In this document: positions 1 to 9,066 of the stretch, piece after piece
Numbering within the stretch: the stretch's first letter is position 1
Layout of the letters: every line of letters begins with the position of its first letter
Origin: an uncultured Mollicutes bacterium
GTDB lineage: Bacteria; Bacillota_I; Bacilli_A; Acholeplasmatales; Anaeroplasmataceae
Assembly (NCBI GenBank): GCA_900540705.1
Contig: UQGR01000018.1
Location: forward strand, 1-37,206
Direction of reading: 5' to 3'
Length of the DNA stretch: 37,206 nucleotides
Notes under the pieces: generated by a model
What the model saw: only the letters and a program-made list of their open reading frames with translations
Told to the model about the DNA's origin: nothing
The model's database searches: none
Translations under genes and position numbers: made by a program

Positions 1-135
1 TTTTGTTTACTTTTACTTCATCGCTACTTCCTTAAAATCTTACTGCTATTGCAAGTTTATTATAACAAAAATTATATAATCAAACAAGAAACATTCTGTC
101 ATTCTTTGTAAGTTAAAGATTCTATTTAAGAATAA
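1..135 (-). repeat. Duplicated promoter/leader region, copy 1
   Basis: This stretch is collinear with 3232-3366 at a constant offset of 3231 bases. Bases 1-87 are nearly identical, 88-108 have diverged, and 109-135 are again conserved. On the minus strand it holds a -35 TTGTTT (82-87), a 17-base spacer and a -10 TATAAT (59-64). It points out of the window to the left, so a gene resembling the lipoprotein at 2644-3216 probably begins just beyond position 1. The far block (109-135) lies about 25 bases upstream of the -35 and may be an activator or regulator site. Confidence 0.85.
59..87 (-). promoter_or_regulatory. Sigma-A type promoter reading out of the window
   Basis: Minus-strand -35 TTGTTT (82-87), 17-base spacer, -10 TATAAT (59-64). 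The same arrangement is found in the duplicate at 3290-3318. The transcript leaves the window at its left edge. Confidence 0.7.
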
Positions 136-155
136 TTCGTTTAACTTTAATTTTA

Positions 156-2624
156 TTAATAAATATCTTCTTTTTTTATGTAGAGATTCTCTTTATTATT
201 TAAATTCAATCCTAATAAATCAGGCGGCACAATAAGACCTTTTCCCATTTCAATGGTTTTTTTACATTCTATACAAGTTCCGTAGGTTTTTCCATTTTTC
301 ACCCAAGTCTTGCTTACAACGTGTGGTCTTAACTCATAAATTCCACATTCACAATACGCTTTGTGGTGGTCGTTCGTATAATACTCGCAGTTATTGGTAT
401 CATAGGAATGCACTACCACAAGCGCTCCACACACTGTACAATTCCCCTTATTATGTGTGCCATTCGGATTACTTGGGGTATGCTCCAGCATAAATGATTC
501 TCCACATTCACACTCGTAACGATGATACTGCTCATTCACTTTAGATACCTTATACTGATGAGCATAAGAATTATCTACCATAAAGTAACCACAATCTTTG
601 CATTTCGTTATATGACGTTTTTCCTCTGGAATATGGGATTCTGTGATAATACTTCCACATTCGCAAGTGCCTTCATGTGTATTTTCATCAATGATTTCAT
701 AATTATACCCATGACCATCATAAGATTTTCCACATAAACACTTCCATTCTTCTCTTTCAAATGTATCATCTTTCTTGTAATAAGCAAAATAGGCAAAATG
801 ATGAGGTTCAACATATCCAGTTCCTCCACACGAACAATAAGCAAGATGGTTTTCATCATCAATTTCTTTGTATGTCGCATTATTGGAATGAATATTATCC
901 ATATCATATAAAGGATGAATTCCATAGCTGATATGTAGAGAGTGGGTATTTACTGAATCTAGATACTCACTATCCATTATCACTTTAATTTTATACTTCT
1001 TTTCTTGATTGGTAGTATTTTTTATTGTTGCGAAAAGAATATTACTATTATTGGGTATGCTCATTAAATAGGGTATTTTTAATTCTTCTTGGTCATTTAA
1101 CTCATATATTTCTATCTTATATTTGGTAAACTGAAATTCTACTTTATCTAAACTAAATCCTGCATATGTAACTACAGGGTGTGTACCAAAGATAGCGGCT
1201 TCCTTATTCGCTGGTACTGTAACTAAAAATTCTCCAACCTCACTACCTTTACTTATAGTTTGGTTAATATCAAAACTTGCGGTTGCTTTATTCAATAAGA
1301 TTTCTCTTGACCTCTTATAATTCAAAAGACCTGCCCCTACTGTTCTATCTAAAAACTGGTATTGTCCAGGAAGGCGAGAGGCTCCACTCATTAAAACTGA
1401 TGATACCATTCCAGCATTCGTTTTAAGTTCTGGAAACTCCTCCATTAAAAGAGCGATAGTACCTACAACCATTGGTGCAGAAAAGCTGGTACCCGAAGAT
1501 TCTTTATAAGCGTTATCGGTATTATCAATTGTGATGTATTCTCCTGGTGCCACTAAATTCGGTTGATAAAGTCTAGTTCCATACTCATTCTCAAAGGCAT
1601 AAGAAGAAAAGTAAGATAACTTTTTATTTCTATCTACCGAACCTACAGTAATCACATTCATTCCCATTCCAGGATTAGAAATCTTTTTCTCTTCCCAGTC
1701 ATTGCCAGCAGAGGTAACAAATGTAATATTATTCAATACCGATATTCTATCATAGTAAGCACAGGTTCCATCATAGTAGCCTTCCCTACCATCACCAAAG
1801 CTCATATTCACAATATTGATACCTTTTTCAATAAAGCGTTCTACAGATGTATAGTTTGGTATTCCATCCATTGGTGCTAAATATAACTCAGCATCTCTCG
1901 CAATTCCTGTAGTGCCACCAATAATAGAAGCTATTTTTTCAGTATGTGAATGCCGTTCTCCGATTGGAATAGTTGACTCTACAATAGTACCCGCTGGAAA
2001 ATTTTCATAGGTATAAGGGTTACCCTTATCAATAATACCAACTTTAATATTATTACCTGTAGATGTTGAATTAGCAACTTCTATCATTTCTTTTGCCTCT
2101 TCCATAGGGAAAGGTACCTTGTTTGTATAACCATAATAGTTAGGATTATCATTGATTTCTACACATTCCGTCTTATAGCTTTTCTCTTCTACAGAAATCA
2201 AAGAAATAGAGCTTGAGGTTTGAGAAAGGCTCTCAAATACCTCTCTATCCTCTAAGTATTCTTGATAATCCTTATAATAGAAAAAGACAAAAGGAGAATA
2301 GGAACTACAGCTATACTCTAGCTCATTTAACCCATTCTCCATGATATACTCTTCATTTTTAATAGAATAATACGCCCTATTATCCTCTCTTATCTTACCA
2401 ATATAGGTATCGGCGTCCATAGATGTGGCATCATATTGTTCAGCAGCATTTAAGGATGGATAATTAAATTCCATCACTACAGTTACTGGAATATCTTCTG
2501 TATAAGAAAGATATTCTACAAATGAACAACTAAGGCTTTCTTCGGTGAAGGCTACCGCTCCAAGCATAGGAATTCTGAATAAGATTCCTACTACTAGAAC
2601 CATACTTACAACAAAACGCTTCAT
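156..2624 (-). CDS. Secreted subtilisin-like (S8) serine protease with Cys-rich C-terminal repeats
   Basis: 822 aa. The N-terminus is a Sec signal peptide (about residues 1-25, ending Ala-Val-Ala), so the protein should be exported. The S8 catalytic set is complete: Asp199 in VGIIDKG, His227 in HTEKIASIIGG, oxyanion Asn309 in TSAGND, and Ser380 in GTSFSAP. After the catalytic domain and a beta-rich stretch, about residues 610-800 hold eight CxCG or CxxCG-like motifs interleaved with His-rich segments, a pattern that could bind metal or be cross-linked at the surface. No LPXTG signal or membrane anchor is seen. The ATG follows AAGGAG with 8-base spacing. It is the second gene of an operon, 19 bases after the lipoprotein gene. 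The family call is firm; the substrate is unknown. Confidence 0.9.
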   Translation of the reverse strand: MKRFVVSMVLVVGILFRIPMLGAVAFTEESLSCSFVEYLSYTEDIPVTVVMEFNYPSLNAAEQYDATSMDADTYIGKIREDNRAYYSIKNEEYIMENGLNELEYSCSSYSPFVFFYYKDYQEYLEDREVFESLSQTSSSISLISVEEKSYKTECVEINDNPNYYGYTNKVPFPMEEAKEMIEVANSTSTGNNIKVGIIDKGNPYTYENFPAGTIVESTIPIGERHSHTEKIASIIGGTTGIARDAELYLAPMDGIPNYTSVERFIEKGINIVNMSFGDGREGYYDGTCAYYDRISVLNNITFVTSAGNDWEEKKISNPGMGMNVITVGSVDRNKKLSYFSSYAFENEYGTRLYQPNLVAPGEYITIDNTDNAYKESSGTSFSAPMVVGTIALLMEEFPELKTNAGMVSSVLMSGASRLPGQYQFLDRTVGAGLLNYKRSREILLNKATASFDINQTISKGSEVGEFLVTVPANKEAAIFGTHPVVTYAGFSLDKVEFQFTKYKIEIYELNDQEELKIPYLMSIPNNSNILFATIKNTTNQEKKYKIKVIMDSEYLDSVNTHSLHISYGIHPLYDMDNIHSNNATYKEIDDENHLAYCSCGGTGYVEPHHFAYFAYYKKDDTFEREEWKCLCGKSYDGHGYNYEIIDENTHEGTCECGSIITESHIPEEKRHITKCKDCGYFMVDNSYAHQYKVSKVNEQYHRYECECGESFMLEHTPSNPNGTHNKGNCTVCGALVVVHSYDTNNCEYYTNDHHKAYCECGIYELRPHVVSKTWVKNGKTYGTCIECKKTIEMGKGLIVPPDLLGLNLNNKENLYIKKEDIY

Positions 2625-2643
2625 ACCTACTTCTCCTTATGAT

Positions 2644-3216
2644 TTATTTATATTGATAATATTTACTTCCTCTGGAATTATCGGAACGCTTTATGAATTC
2701 CATTTCCACTTTGCTTACCTTGTCCAAAACGCTCTTTTTAACCGCTAAAAATATAACAATCTGAGTGTCGCCCCAACTGGAACCATTATAAGTTGCCGTA
2801 GCATTAAACACTATTGGAAAATGTAAAGTTTTTCCATCTATATAAATATTTTCAACACTAATACCTGAATCTCTTTCAAGTGTATCAACATATAACGCAA
2901 AAGTGTATATTAAATAATGATTAAAAAAGTATTGGTTAATTCCTTTACCTAATAAATCTTCCTTTCTAAAGTTTTTCAACGTATTATATCTAGTACGGCA
3001 TCTTCTTTCAAATTCTTCATAAGTTTCAATAGCATTCATATCTTCTTTTTTGTCAATAAATGGTCCATATTCCACTTCGAAGTTATCAGGCAAATACATC
3101 GTTCTTTCATAAGTACCTATCATGTGCCAATCCTCTTCTGTAACCTCATAAGTAGAACAGCTCACCAACAAAATACTTACTACTCCTAATAACAATGCCA
3201 TCCATAGCTTTTTCAC
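2644..3216 (-). CDS. Small lipoprotein of unknown function
   Basis: 190 aa. It has a lipoprotein signal peptide: charged KK, a hydrophobic core, and lipobox LVSC with the acylated Cys at residue 20. The mature part is hydrophilic, with many charged and aromatic residues, and I do not recognise a domain. The start is GTG, with GAGGG 5 bases upstream. It is the first gene of a two-gene operon with the S8 protease and is driven by the promoter at 3290-3318. It could be a substrate, inhibitor or anchor partner of the protease, but that is only suggested by position. The promoter duplication at the window edge suggests a paralogue to the left. Confidence 0.8.
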   Translation of the reverse strand: MKKLWMALLLGVVSILLVSCSTYEVTEEDWHMIGTYERTMYLPDNFEVEYGPFIDKKEDMNAIETYEEFERRCRTRYNTLKNFRKEDLLGKGINQYFFNHYLIYTFALYVDTLERDSGISVENIYIDGKTLHFPIVFNATATYNGSSWGDTQIVIFLAVKKSVLDKVSKVEMEFIKRSDNSRGSKYYQYK

Positions 3217-3231
3217 TCTATCCCTCTTTTC

Positions 3232-3366
3232 TTTTGTTTACTTTTACTTCATCGCTACTTCCTTAAAATCTTACTGCTATTGCAGGTTTATTATAACAAA
3301 CATTACATAATCTAACAAGTGCCAGCAGATCGTTTTTTTTAAGTTAAAGATTTTATAAAAGAATAA
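3232..3366 (-). repeat. Duplicated promoter/leader region, copy 2
   Basis: This is the partner of 1-135. The leader (3232-3282) matches the other copy almost base for base and contains, on the minus strand, AAGGAAG followed by ATG AAG TAA, a possible two-codon mini-ORF conserved in both copies. The distal block 3340-3366 is also conserved. Confidence 0.85.
3290..3318 (-). promoter_or_regulatory. Promoter of the lipoprotein/S8 protease operon
   Basis: Minus-strand -35 TTGTTA (3313-3318), 17-base spacer, -10 TATAAT (3290-3295). It lies about 75 bases upstream of the GTG start of the lipoprotein gene. Confidence 0.75.
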
Positions 3367-3373
3367 ATGACAT

Positions 3374-3412
3374 AAAGAAAAAATGCTCAAAACCAAGTAA
3401 TTTTGAACATTT
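3374..3412 (-). terminator. Intrinsic terminator of the DUF3737 gene
   Basis: On the minus strand the arms 3401-3409 and 3384-3392 pair over 9 bp with one G-U pair. A T-rich tract (3374-3383) follows. It sits about 50 bases past the stop of the DUF3737 gene. Confidence 0.7.
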
Positions 3413-3460
3413 AATTTAGAAATAATATTATTTAAAAAGAAATGGCTTTTTAATAAAATT

Positions 3461-4327
3461 TTATGCCATAACCTTTATTTTATGATTCACCTTTATCTGG
3501 CAATTATTCTTATAAACTGAATCCTCTGTTATGATAATCTCTTCTATTTCATTTGCTTCAATAAATCCATCCTTTGGATTTTTAACAGAAAGGATAGAAC
3601 CTTGAATGGTAGCTTCCACAGAAGAGTATTCAAAAGCTAAATCCGTTTGTTCCATTACACAGTTAATTAGTTTAAGGTTTTTGCAATAGCATAAGGGTTG
3701 AGTTCCAATAATTTTACAATTAATTAAGGTTAAATTTTCAGAATACCAAGCGAGATATTCTCCTTTAATCACTGAATCTTTAACAATAACATTTTTGGAA
3801 TGCCAAAAGGCATCCTTTGTGTCTAAGTAGCTATTTTTGATTTCCATATCCTCTACGTATTGAAAGGAATATTTTCCAGTAAAAGTAACCTCATTTAAAT
3901 GAAGATGACTAGCCTCAAAAAATAGATATTCACTTTTTTCAATCTTAACACGAGTTAGGGAAATGTTTTTGCTTCTCCAACCAAATTCAGGAGATTCTAT
4001 AGAAGTATCCTGTATATCTACATAACTACACTCTCGCAATGCCTTAATTCCCAAAAGCTTAGAATTTTTTATTTTTAGATGATGTGTATACCATAATGCC
4101 GCTCTACATTTGTCCGTCATTGTAACATTAATGAGTTCTACCTCTTCATCATGCCATAATGGATATCTTAAATTCATAAAGCAATGTTCTAATTTAATAT
4201 TTTTAGATTCTTTAAGAGCAGATTCTCCATCTTCAGGACCATCAAAAGAACATTCAATTAAATGAATATTTTCTGTATGATATAAATCTCTTTCATGGGG
4301 AAAATTTTTATTTTCAATACGTTTCAT
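3461..4327 (-). CDS. DUF3737 family protein (predicted right-handed beta-helix)
   Basis: 288 aa from the ATG chosen here. An in-frame GTG three codons upstream (4336) abuts the AGGAG motif, while the ATG at 4327 has 8-base spacing, so the ATG is preferred. The sequence is a run of short repeated strands rich in alternating hydrophobic and polar residues with recurring LWH, FWHSKN, AWYSEN and LCYCKN turns, as in the DUF3737 family. Such proteins are predicted to fold as a parallel beta-helix. No signal peptide is seen, so it is probably cytoplasmic. It lies just downstream of the gyrA terminator. Its biochemical role is unknown. Confidence 0.85.
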   Translation of the reverse strand: MKRIENKNFPHERDLYHTENIHLIECSFDGPEDGESALKESKNIKLEHCFMNLRYPLWHDEEVELINVTMTDKCRAALWYTHHLKIKNSKLLGIKALRECSYVDIQDTSIESPEFGWRSKNISLTRVKIEKSEYLFFEASHLHLNEVTFTGKYSFQYVEDMEIKNSYLDTKDAFWHSKNVIVKDSVIKGEYLAWYSENLTLINCKIIGTQPLCYCKNLKLINCVMEQTDLAFEYSSVEATIQGSILSVKNPKDGFIEANEIEEIIITEDSVYKNNCQIKVNHKIKVMA

Positions 4328-4356
4328 TTCAAACACTCCTATATTTATTTTAACAA

Positions 4357-4394
4357 GAAAACCCCTAAGCCCGATTAAAAGGCTTAAGGGATTT
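4357..4394 (-). terminator. Intrinsic terminator of gyrBA
   Basis: On the minus strand the arms 4381-4390 and 4362-4371 form a 10-bp stem including one U-G pair, followed by TTTTC (4357-4361). It starts 10 bases after the gyrA stop. Confidence 0.8.
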
Positions 4395-4400
4395 TATGAA

Positions 4401-6935
4401 TTATTCTGTGATTGGTTCTGAAAGATTCTCTAAAGATTCATTTATCTCTTCATCTTCCTCTAATACTTCGTCTGCTTGACGATCCACAATTGCAACATTC
4501 GCAATTTCTTGTTTATCCTTAAGTTTGATTAGGATAACTCCTTGCGTATTTCTACCAGCAAGAGATATCTTATCAACATGCATACGAATGATTACACCTT
4601 TATCCGTAGTAATAATTAAATCATTGTTTACACTTACACTTCTTAACGCAACCAATTTACCATTTTTACCTGTAACGTTGAAGGCCTTAACACCCATTCC
4701 GCCACGGCCCTGAAGACGATATTCTTCTACATTGGAACGTTTACCAAAGCCTTGTTCAGTAACAACTAAAATCTCATTTTGTTCCTCAGTTACAACCGCC
4801 ATTCCTACTAGGAAATCTGTTTTCTGTAAATCAATTCCCTTTACACCAGCCGCACTTCTACCAATGGCTCTAACCTCTGATTCATGGAAACGAATGGCCT
4901 TTCCTCTAGAAGAGCCTAATACGATATCCCGTTTACCATCCGTAAGTTCTACCTGCAATAACTCATCGTTTTCAGCAAGGTTGATGGCAATAATACCACT
5001 AGCACGAATATTCTTAAATTGAGATACAATCGTTCTCTTTACTGTTCCCTTTTTTGTAGCAAAGAATAAATAAGAGTTATCATCCTCTAAGGATGGAACC
5101 TTAGTAATTGCGGCTAATTTTTCATCCTCCTGGAAGGATAAAATATTCACTAAAGGTAATCCTTTGGCCGTTCTAGAGGCTTCAGGAATCATATATCCCT
5201 TAATGGCATATACTCTTCCTTTATTTGTAAAGAACAACAAATAATCATGCGTACAGGTTGGAATTAAGAAGGCAACATCGTCATTCTCATTCGTTTTGAT
5301 ACCACTCATTCCTACACCGCCACGGCTTTGAGCCTTGTAGGCATCCTGCTTCATACGCTTAGCATAGCCTTTGGAGGTGATGGTAATCACAACATCCTCT
5401 CTTGGAATCAAATCCTCATTTTCAATGCTAATATCAGCACTTAAGCAAATTTCAGATTTTCTTTCATCGTTATATTTATTTTTAATTTCTAATAATTCTG
5501 TCTCAATGATAGCTTCCTTTTTCTGATCATCTTCTAAAATTGCTCGGTACTCTACACAGGCCTGAGTTAAATCCGCATGCTCATTTAAAATCTTTTCTCT
5601 ATTCAAACCAGATAATCTTCTAAGCTGCATATCCAAAATAGCCTGAGCCTGAATATCATCTAAATTAAAGTGTTCCATCAACTTTTCTTTTTCAGTACCA
5701 TCCTTCGTATTACGGATAATCTTGATTACCTTTTCAATATGGTCTTGAGCAATGATATATCCATCTAAAATATGGATACGAGCTAACGCCTTTTCTAAAT
5801 CAAATTGGGTTCTTCTCGTAATAATTTCCATTTGATGTTTCAAATAAACCTCTAAGGCTTCCTTTAGGGTAATTGCCTTTGGCTGGTTATTCACCAAACA
5901 AATCATATTCATACCATAGCTGGTTTGAAGCTGAGTGTATTTATAAAGATTGTTCAGCATTACCTCTGCATTTACGTCCTTACGAAGCTCAATTACAATA
6001 CGAATACCAGCACGACCAGATTCATCTCTCAAATCTGTAATACCTTCTACAATCTTATTTTTAGCAACCTCAGCAATACGTTCAATCAGCTTTGTCTTAT
6101 TGACCATATAAGGTATTTCAGTCACAATGATTTCATTCTTCCCATTCTTTAAAGAAACAATTTCTGCCTTAGAGCGGATAACTATAGAACCATTTCCTGT
6201 AGTATAAGCATTTCGTAATCCTGTACGCCCCAAAATCTGTCCACCAGTAGGAAAATCTGGGCCTTGTACAAATTCCATCAATTCCTCACTAGTAATATCC
6301 TTGTTGTGAATAACGGCAATTACACCATCAATCACTTCACCAAGATTATGGGGAGGAATATTGGTAGCCATACCTACAGCAATACCTGTAGTTCCGTTGA
6401 CCAATAAATTTGGAAATCTGGATGGTAAAACGAGAGGCTCTCTTTCCGTCGCATCATAATTATCTCCAAAATCCACGGTATTACGATCGATATCTCTTAG
6501 CATCTCCATCGCAATTTTACTCATACGCGCTTCGGTATAACGCATCGCTGCAGCACCATCGCCATCGATGTTACCAAAGTTTCCGTGACCATCGACCAAA
6601 GTATAGCGATAGCTAAAAGGCTGGGCCATACGCACCATTGCCTCATAAATGGAGGAATCTCCATGAGGATGGTACTTACCCATAACATCACCAACAATAC
6701 GGGCTGACTTCTTATGAGCTACATTGGAATATATTTTCAATTCATTCATTCCAAATAAAATACGTCTTTGAACTGGCTTTAAACCATCTCTAGCATCTGG
6801 TAAAGCTCTGGCAATAATTACAGACATTGCATAGTTTAAGAATGATGATTTCACTTTATTATTGATATCTAATTGTTCAATTCTGTCATATTCTTGTTTT
6901 TCTAGTTCAACAAAATTTTCTTTATCCTTATCCAT
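4401..6935 (-). CDS. gyrA: DNA gyrase subunit A
   Basis: 844 aa, normal full length. GyrA breaks and rejoins DNA in the A2B2 gyrase that introduces negative supercoils. The catalytic Tyr is Y133 in AAMRYTEARMS. The quinolone-resistance region reads HPHGDSSIYE (89-98), with Ser94 and Glu98 at the positions corresponding to E. coli Ser83 and Asp87; this is the usual quinolone-sensitive form in Gram-positives. The C-terminal beta-pinwheel is present, with a GyrA-box-like QGRGGMG. The N-terminal extension is short and acidic. The start follows a strong AAGGAGG, and the gene begins 16 bases after gyrB, so the two are co-transcribed. A terminator follows at once. Confidence 0.98.
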   Translation of the reverse strand: MDKDKENFVELEKQEYDRIEQLDINNKVKSSFLNYAMSVIIARALPDARDGLKPVQRRILFGMNELKIYSNVAHKKSARIVGDVMGKYHPHGDSSIYEAMVRMAQPFSYRYTLVDGHGNFGNIDGDGAAAMRYTEARMSKIAMEMLRDIDRNTVDFGDNYDATEREPLVLPSRFPNLLVNGTTGIAVGMATNIPPHNLGEVIDGVIAVIHNKDITSEELMEFVQGPDFPTGGQILGRTGLRNAYTTGNGSIVIRSKAEIVSLKNGKNEIIVTEIPYMVNKTKLIERIAEVAKNKIVEGITDLRDESGRAGIRIVIELRKDVNAEVMLNNLYKYTQLQTSYGMNMICLVNNQPKAITLKEALEVYLKHQMEIITRRTQFDLEKALARIHILDGYIIAQDHIEKVIKIIRNTKDGTEKEKLMEHFNLDDIQAQAILDMQLRRLSGLNREKILNEHADLTQACVEYRAILEDDQKKEAIIETELLEIKNKYNDERKSEICLSADISIENEDLIPREDVVITITSKGYAKRMKQDAYKAQSRGGVGMSGIKTNENDDVAFLIPTCTHDYLLFFTNKGRVYAIKGYMIPEASRTAKGLPLVNILSFQEDEKLAAITKVPSLEDDNSYLFFATKKGTVKRTIVSQFKNIRASGIIAINLAENDELLQVELTDGKRDIVLGSSRGKAIRFHESEVRAIGRSAAGVKGIDLQKTDFLVGMAVVTEEQNEILVVTEQGFGKRSNVEEYRLQGRGGMGVKAFNVTGKNGKLVALRSVSVNNDLIITTDKGVIIRMHVDKISLAGRNTQGVILIKLKDKQEIANVAIVDRQADEVLEEDEEINESLENLSEPITE

Positions 6936-6951
6936 CTCTTAAACCTCCTTA

Positions 6952-8865
6952 TTAAATGTCCAAATTATCTGCATAGTGTGCATTTTCTTGGATAAATACC
7001 TTACGTGGGTCAACATCTTCGCCCATAAGCATTTCAAATGTTTGACTTGCGATAGTCGCATCCTCCAAATGAACCTGGACTAAGGTTCTTAAGGCAGGGT
7101 CCATTGTAGTTTCCCATAATTGTTCTGGATCCATTTCACCAAGACCTTTATAACGCTGTACATCAGGTTTACGATCTGGGAATTCCTTTTTATAGCCCTC
7201 TAATTCTTCATCGGAATAGGCATACCGAACAGCCTTTCCAAACTGAGCCTTATATAGAGGTGGCTTGGCCACATAGATATAGCCCTTTTCAATTAACTCT
7301 GGCATAAATCTAAAGAAGAAGGTTAACAATAAAATACAAATGTGCTCACCATCGACATCGGCATCGGTCATAATAACTATTTTATGATACCGAGCTTTTG
7401 TAATATCAAATTCTTCTCCAATACCTGTTCCAATCGCTTGAATCATAGATAGGATTTCATTATTACTTAAAGCTCGTTCTAGACGAACCTTTTGAACATT
7501 CAAGACCTTACCTCTAAGTGGCAATATTGCTTGATATTCACTATCACGCCCTGATTTAGCAGAACCACCTGCAGAATCACCCTCAACGATATACATCTCT
7601 GATTTAGCAGGATCCTTACAACGGCAATCTGCCAATTTAGACGCAAAGCTTAAATTATCTAAAGGAGATTTTCTTCTGGTGGCCTCTCTTGCCTTACGAG
7701 CTGCAATTCTAGCTCTAGAGGCTAATAAACACTTCTCAATGATTGCTTTCGCATCCTGAGGATTTTCTAAAAAATATCTATCTAATGTTTCACCTAAAAG
7801 CTGAGAAACGATGGCTCTAACCTCTGTATTTCCAAGCTTCGTTTTAGTTTGACCCTCAAATTGAGGATTTGGATGCTTGATAGAAACAATGGATACTAAT
7901 CCTTCTCTGACATCCTCATTGTTTAATTCCTCATCCTTTTTCAAAAGATTATTCGTAGTTGCATAATTTTTAATACAGCGAGTTAATGCCAACCTAAAGC
8001 CTTCCTCATGCGTTCCACCCTCGTGAGTATGAATATTATTCGTAAAGGAATAAACCAAAGCTGTATAGGTATCATTATACTGAAGAGCTACTTCCACCTG
8101 GATATTGTCCTTTTCTCCTTCACAATAGATAATTTTAGGAGCGACCAATTTTTTTCCAGCATTTAAAAATTCAACGTATTCCTTGATACCACCCTCATAA
8201 TGATAAACATTTTCCACAATTTGTTCTTCATTTCGTTTATCACGGATGGTCATTTTGATTCCTTTATTCAAAAACGCCAACTGCTGAATTCTCTGACGGA
8301 GCGTTTCATAGGAATAAACTGTAGTTTCTGTAAACATGATTGGGTCAGCCTTAAAAATAACCTGACTTCCGGTATGGTCAGATTTTCCGCCTTCCTTCAA
8401 ATCATATTTGACTTTACCACGTTCAAAGCGCTGCTTATATTTTTTTCCATTACGGCTAACAATAACCTCTAACCATTCAGATAAAGCATTTACTACAGAG
8501 GCACCTACACCATGAAGTCCTCCAGAAACCTTATAGGAGCTGCCATCAAATTTTCCACCTGCGTGTAAAACTGTAAAAATAGTTTCTACGGCACTCTTTC
8601 CCGTTTTCGGATGCTTATCTACTGGCATACCACGTCCATCATCGGTTACACTAATGATATCTCCTGGTAATATTTCCACCTCTATATGGGAGGCAAAGCC
8701 TGCTAAAGCCTCATCTATTGAATTATCTACGATTTCCCAAACCAAATGATGTAATCCAGCAGGCCCGGTTGTTCCTATATACATACCTGGACGCTTTCTT
8801 ACAGCCTCTAGTCCTTCTAATATCTGGATATTTTCAGCATCATAATGTTGATATTTTTTTTCCAT
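6952..8865 (-). CDS. gyrB: DNA gyrase subunit B
   Basis: 637 aa, the usual size for Gram-positive GyrB. The GHKL ATPase motifs are visible (EIVDNSIDEA, DDGRGMP, and the glycine-rich lid in GGLHGVGASVVNAL). The transducer domain follows, then the TOPRIM domain with EGDSAGGSA and TDADVDGEHI, which coordinate Mg, and the C-terminal QRYKGLGEM segment. It powers supercoiling together with GyrA, encoded 16 bases downstream. AAGGAG lies 9 bases before the ATG. It has its own strong promoter (8925-8953) after the recF terminator, so gyrBA is a separate unit from dnaN-recF. Supercoiling control of this promoter is common in bacteria but is not shown here. Confidence 0.98.
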   Translation of the reverse strand: MEKKYQHYDAENIQILEGLEAVRKRPGMYIGTTGPAGLHHLVWEIVDNSIDEALAGFASHIEVEILPGDIISVTDDGRGMPVDKHPKTGKSAVETIFTVLHAGGKFDGSSYKVSGGLHGVGASVVNALSEWLEVIVSRNGKKYKQRFERGKVKYDLKEGGKSDHTGSQVIFKADPIMFTETTVYSYETLRQRIQQLAFLNKGIKMTIRDKRNEEQIVENVYHYEGGIKEYVEFLNAGKKLVAPKIIYCEGEKDNIQVEVALQYNDTYTALVYSFTNNIHTHEGGTHEEGFRLALTRCIKNYATTNNLLKKDEELNNEDVREGLVSIVSIKHPNPQFEGQTKTKLGNTEVRAIVSQLLGETLDRYFLENPQDAKAIIEKCLLASRARIAARKAREATRRKSPLDNLSFASKLADCRCKDPAKSEMYIVEGDSAGGSAKSGRDSEYQAILPLRGKVLNVQKVRLERALSNNEILSMIQAIGTGIGEEFDITKARYHKIVIMTDADVDGEHICILLLTFFFRFMPELIEKGYIYVAKPPLYKAQFGKAVRYAYSDEELEGYKKEFPDRKPDVQRYKGLGEMDPEQLWETTMDPALRTLVQVHLEDATIASQTFEMLMGEDVDPRKVFIQENAHYADNLDI

Positions 8866-8917
8866 TCTTAAAAGCTCCTTTTCACTAATAAATTGAATCT
8901 CTACCTAATCAAAATTT

Positions 8918-8953
8918 CTATATGATTATATCATATAGGAGATTTTTTTTCAA
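8918..8953 (-). promoter_or_regulatory. gyrBA promoter with palindrome over the -10
   Basis: Minus-strand -35 TTGAAA (8948-8953), 17-base spacer, -10 TATAAT (8925-8930). The -10 is embedded in an inverted repeat with 8-bp arms (CTATATGA 8918-8925, TCATATAG 8931-8938). Upstream of the -35 is a perfect 12-bp palindrome, TATACTAGTATA (8982-8993). Either could be an operator; the binding protein is unknown. Confidence 0.75.
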
Positions 8954-9006
8954 GTAAAAGTCGTTAATTTCTTATTTAATTTATACTAGTATAGGTATAC
9001 TATTTA

Positions 9007-9036
9007 AAAATAAAAAAGCCTAAAATCGGCTTTTTT
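9007..9036 (-). terminator. Terminator after recF (bidirectional shape)
   Basis: Perfect 9-bp stem, AAAAAAGCC (9012-9020) with GGCTTTTTT (9028-9036), and a 7-base loop. On the minus strand it ends in a T run and lies about 30 bases after the recF stop. Confidence 0.8.
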
Positions 9037-9066
9037 GAATGAAATATTTAAAATTAAAAATAAATC

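Noticed and set aside
4525..6616. Several open frames on the plus strand inside gyrA and gyrB
   Set aside because: They lie opposite strongly conserved genes, lack ribosome sites and have low-complexity, unlikely protein sequences.
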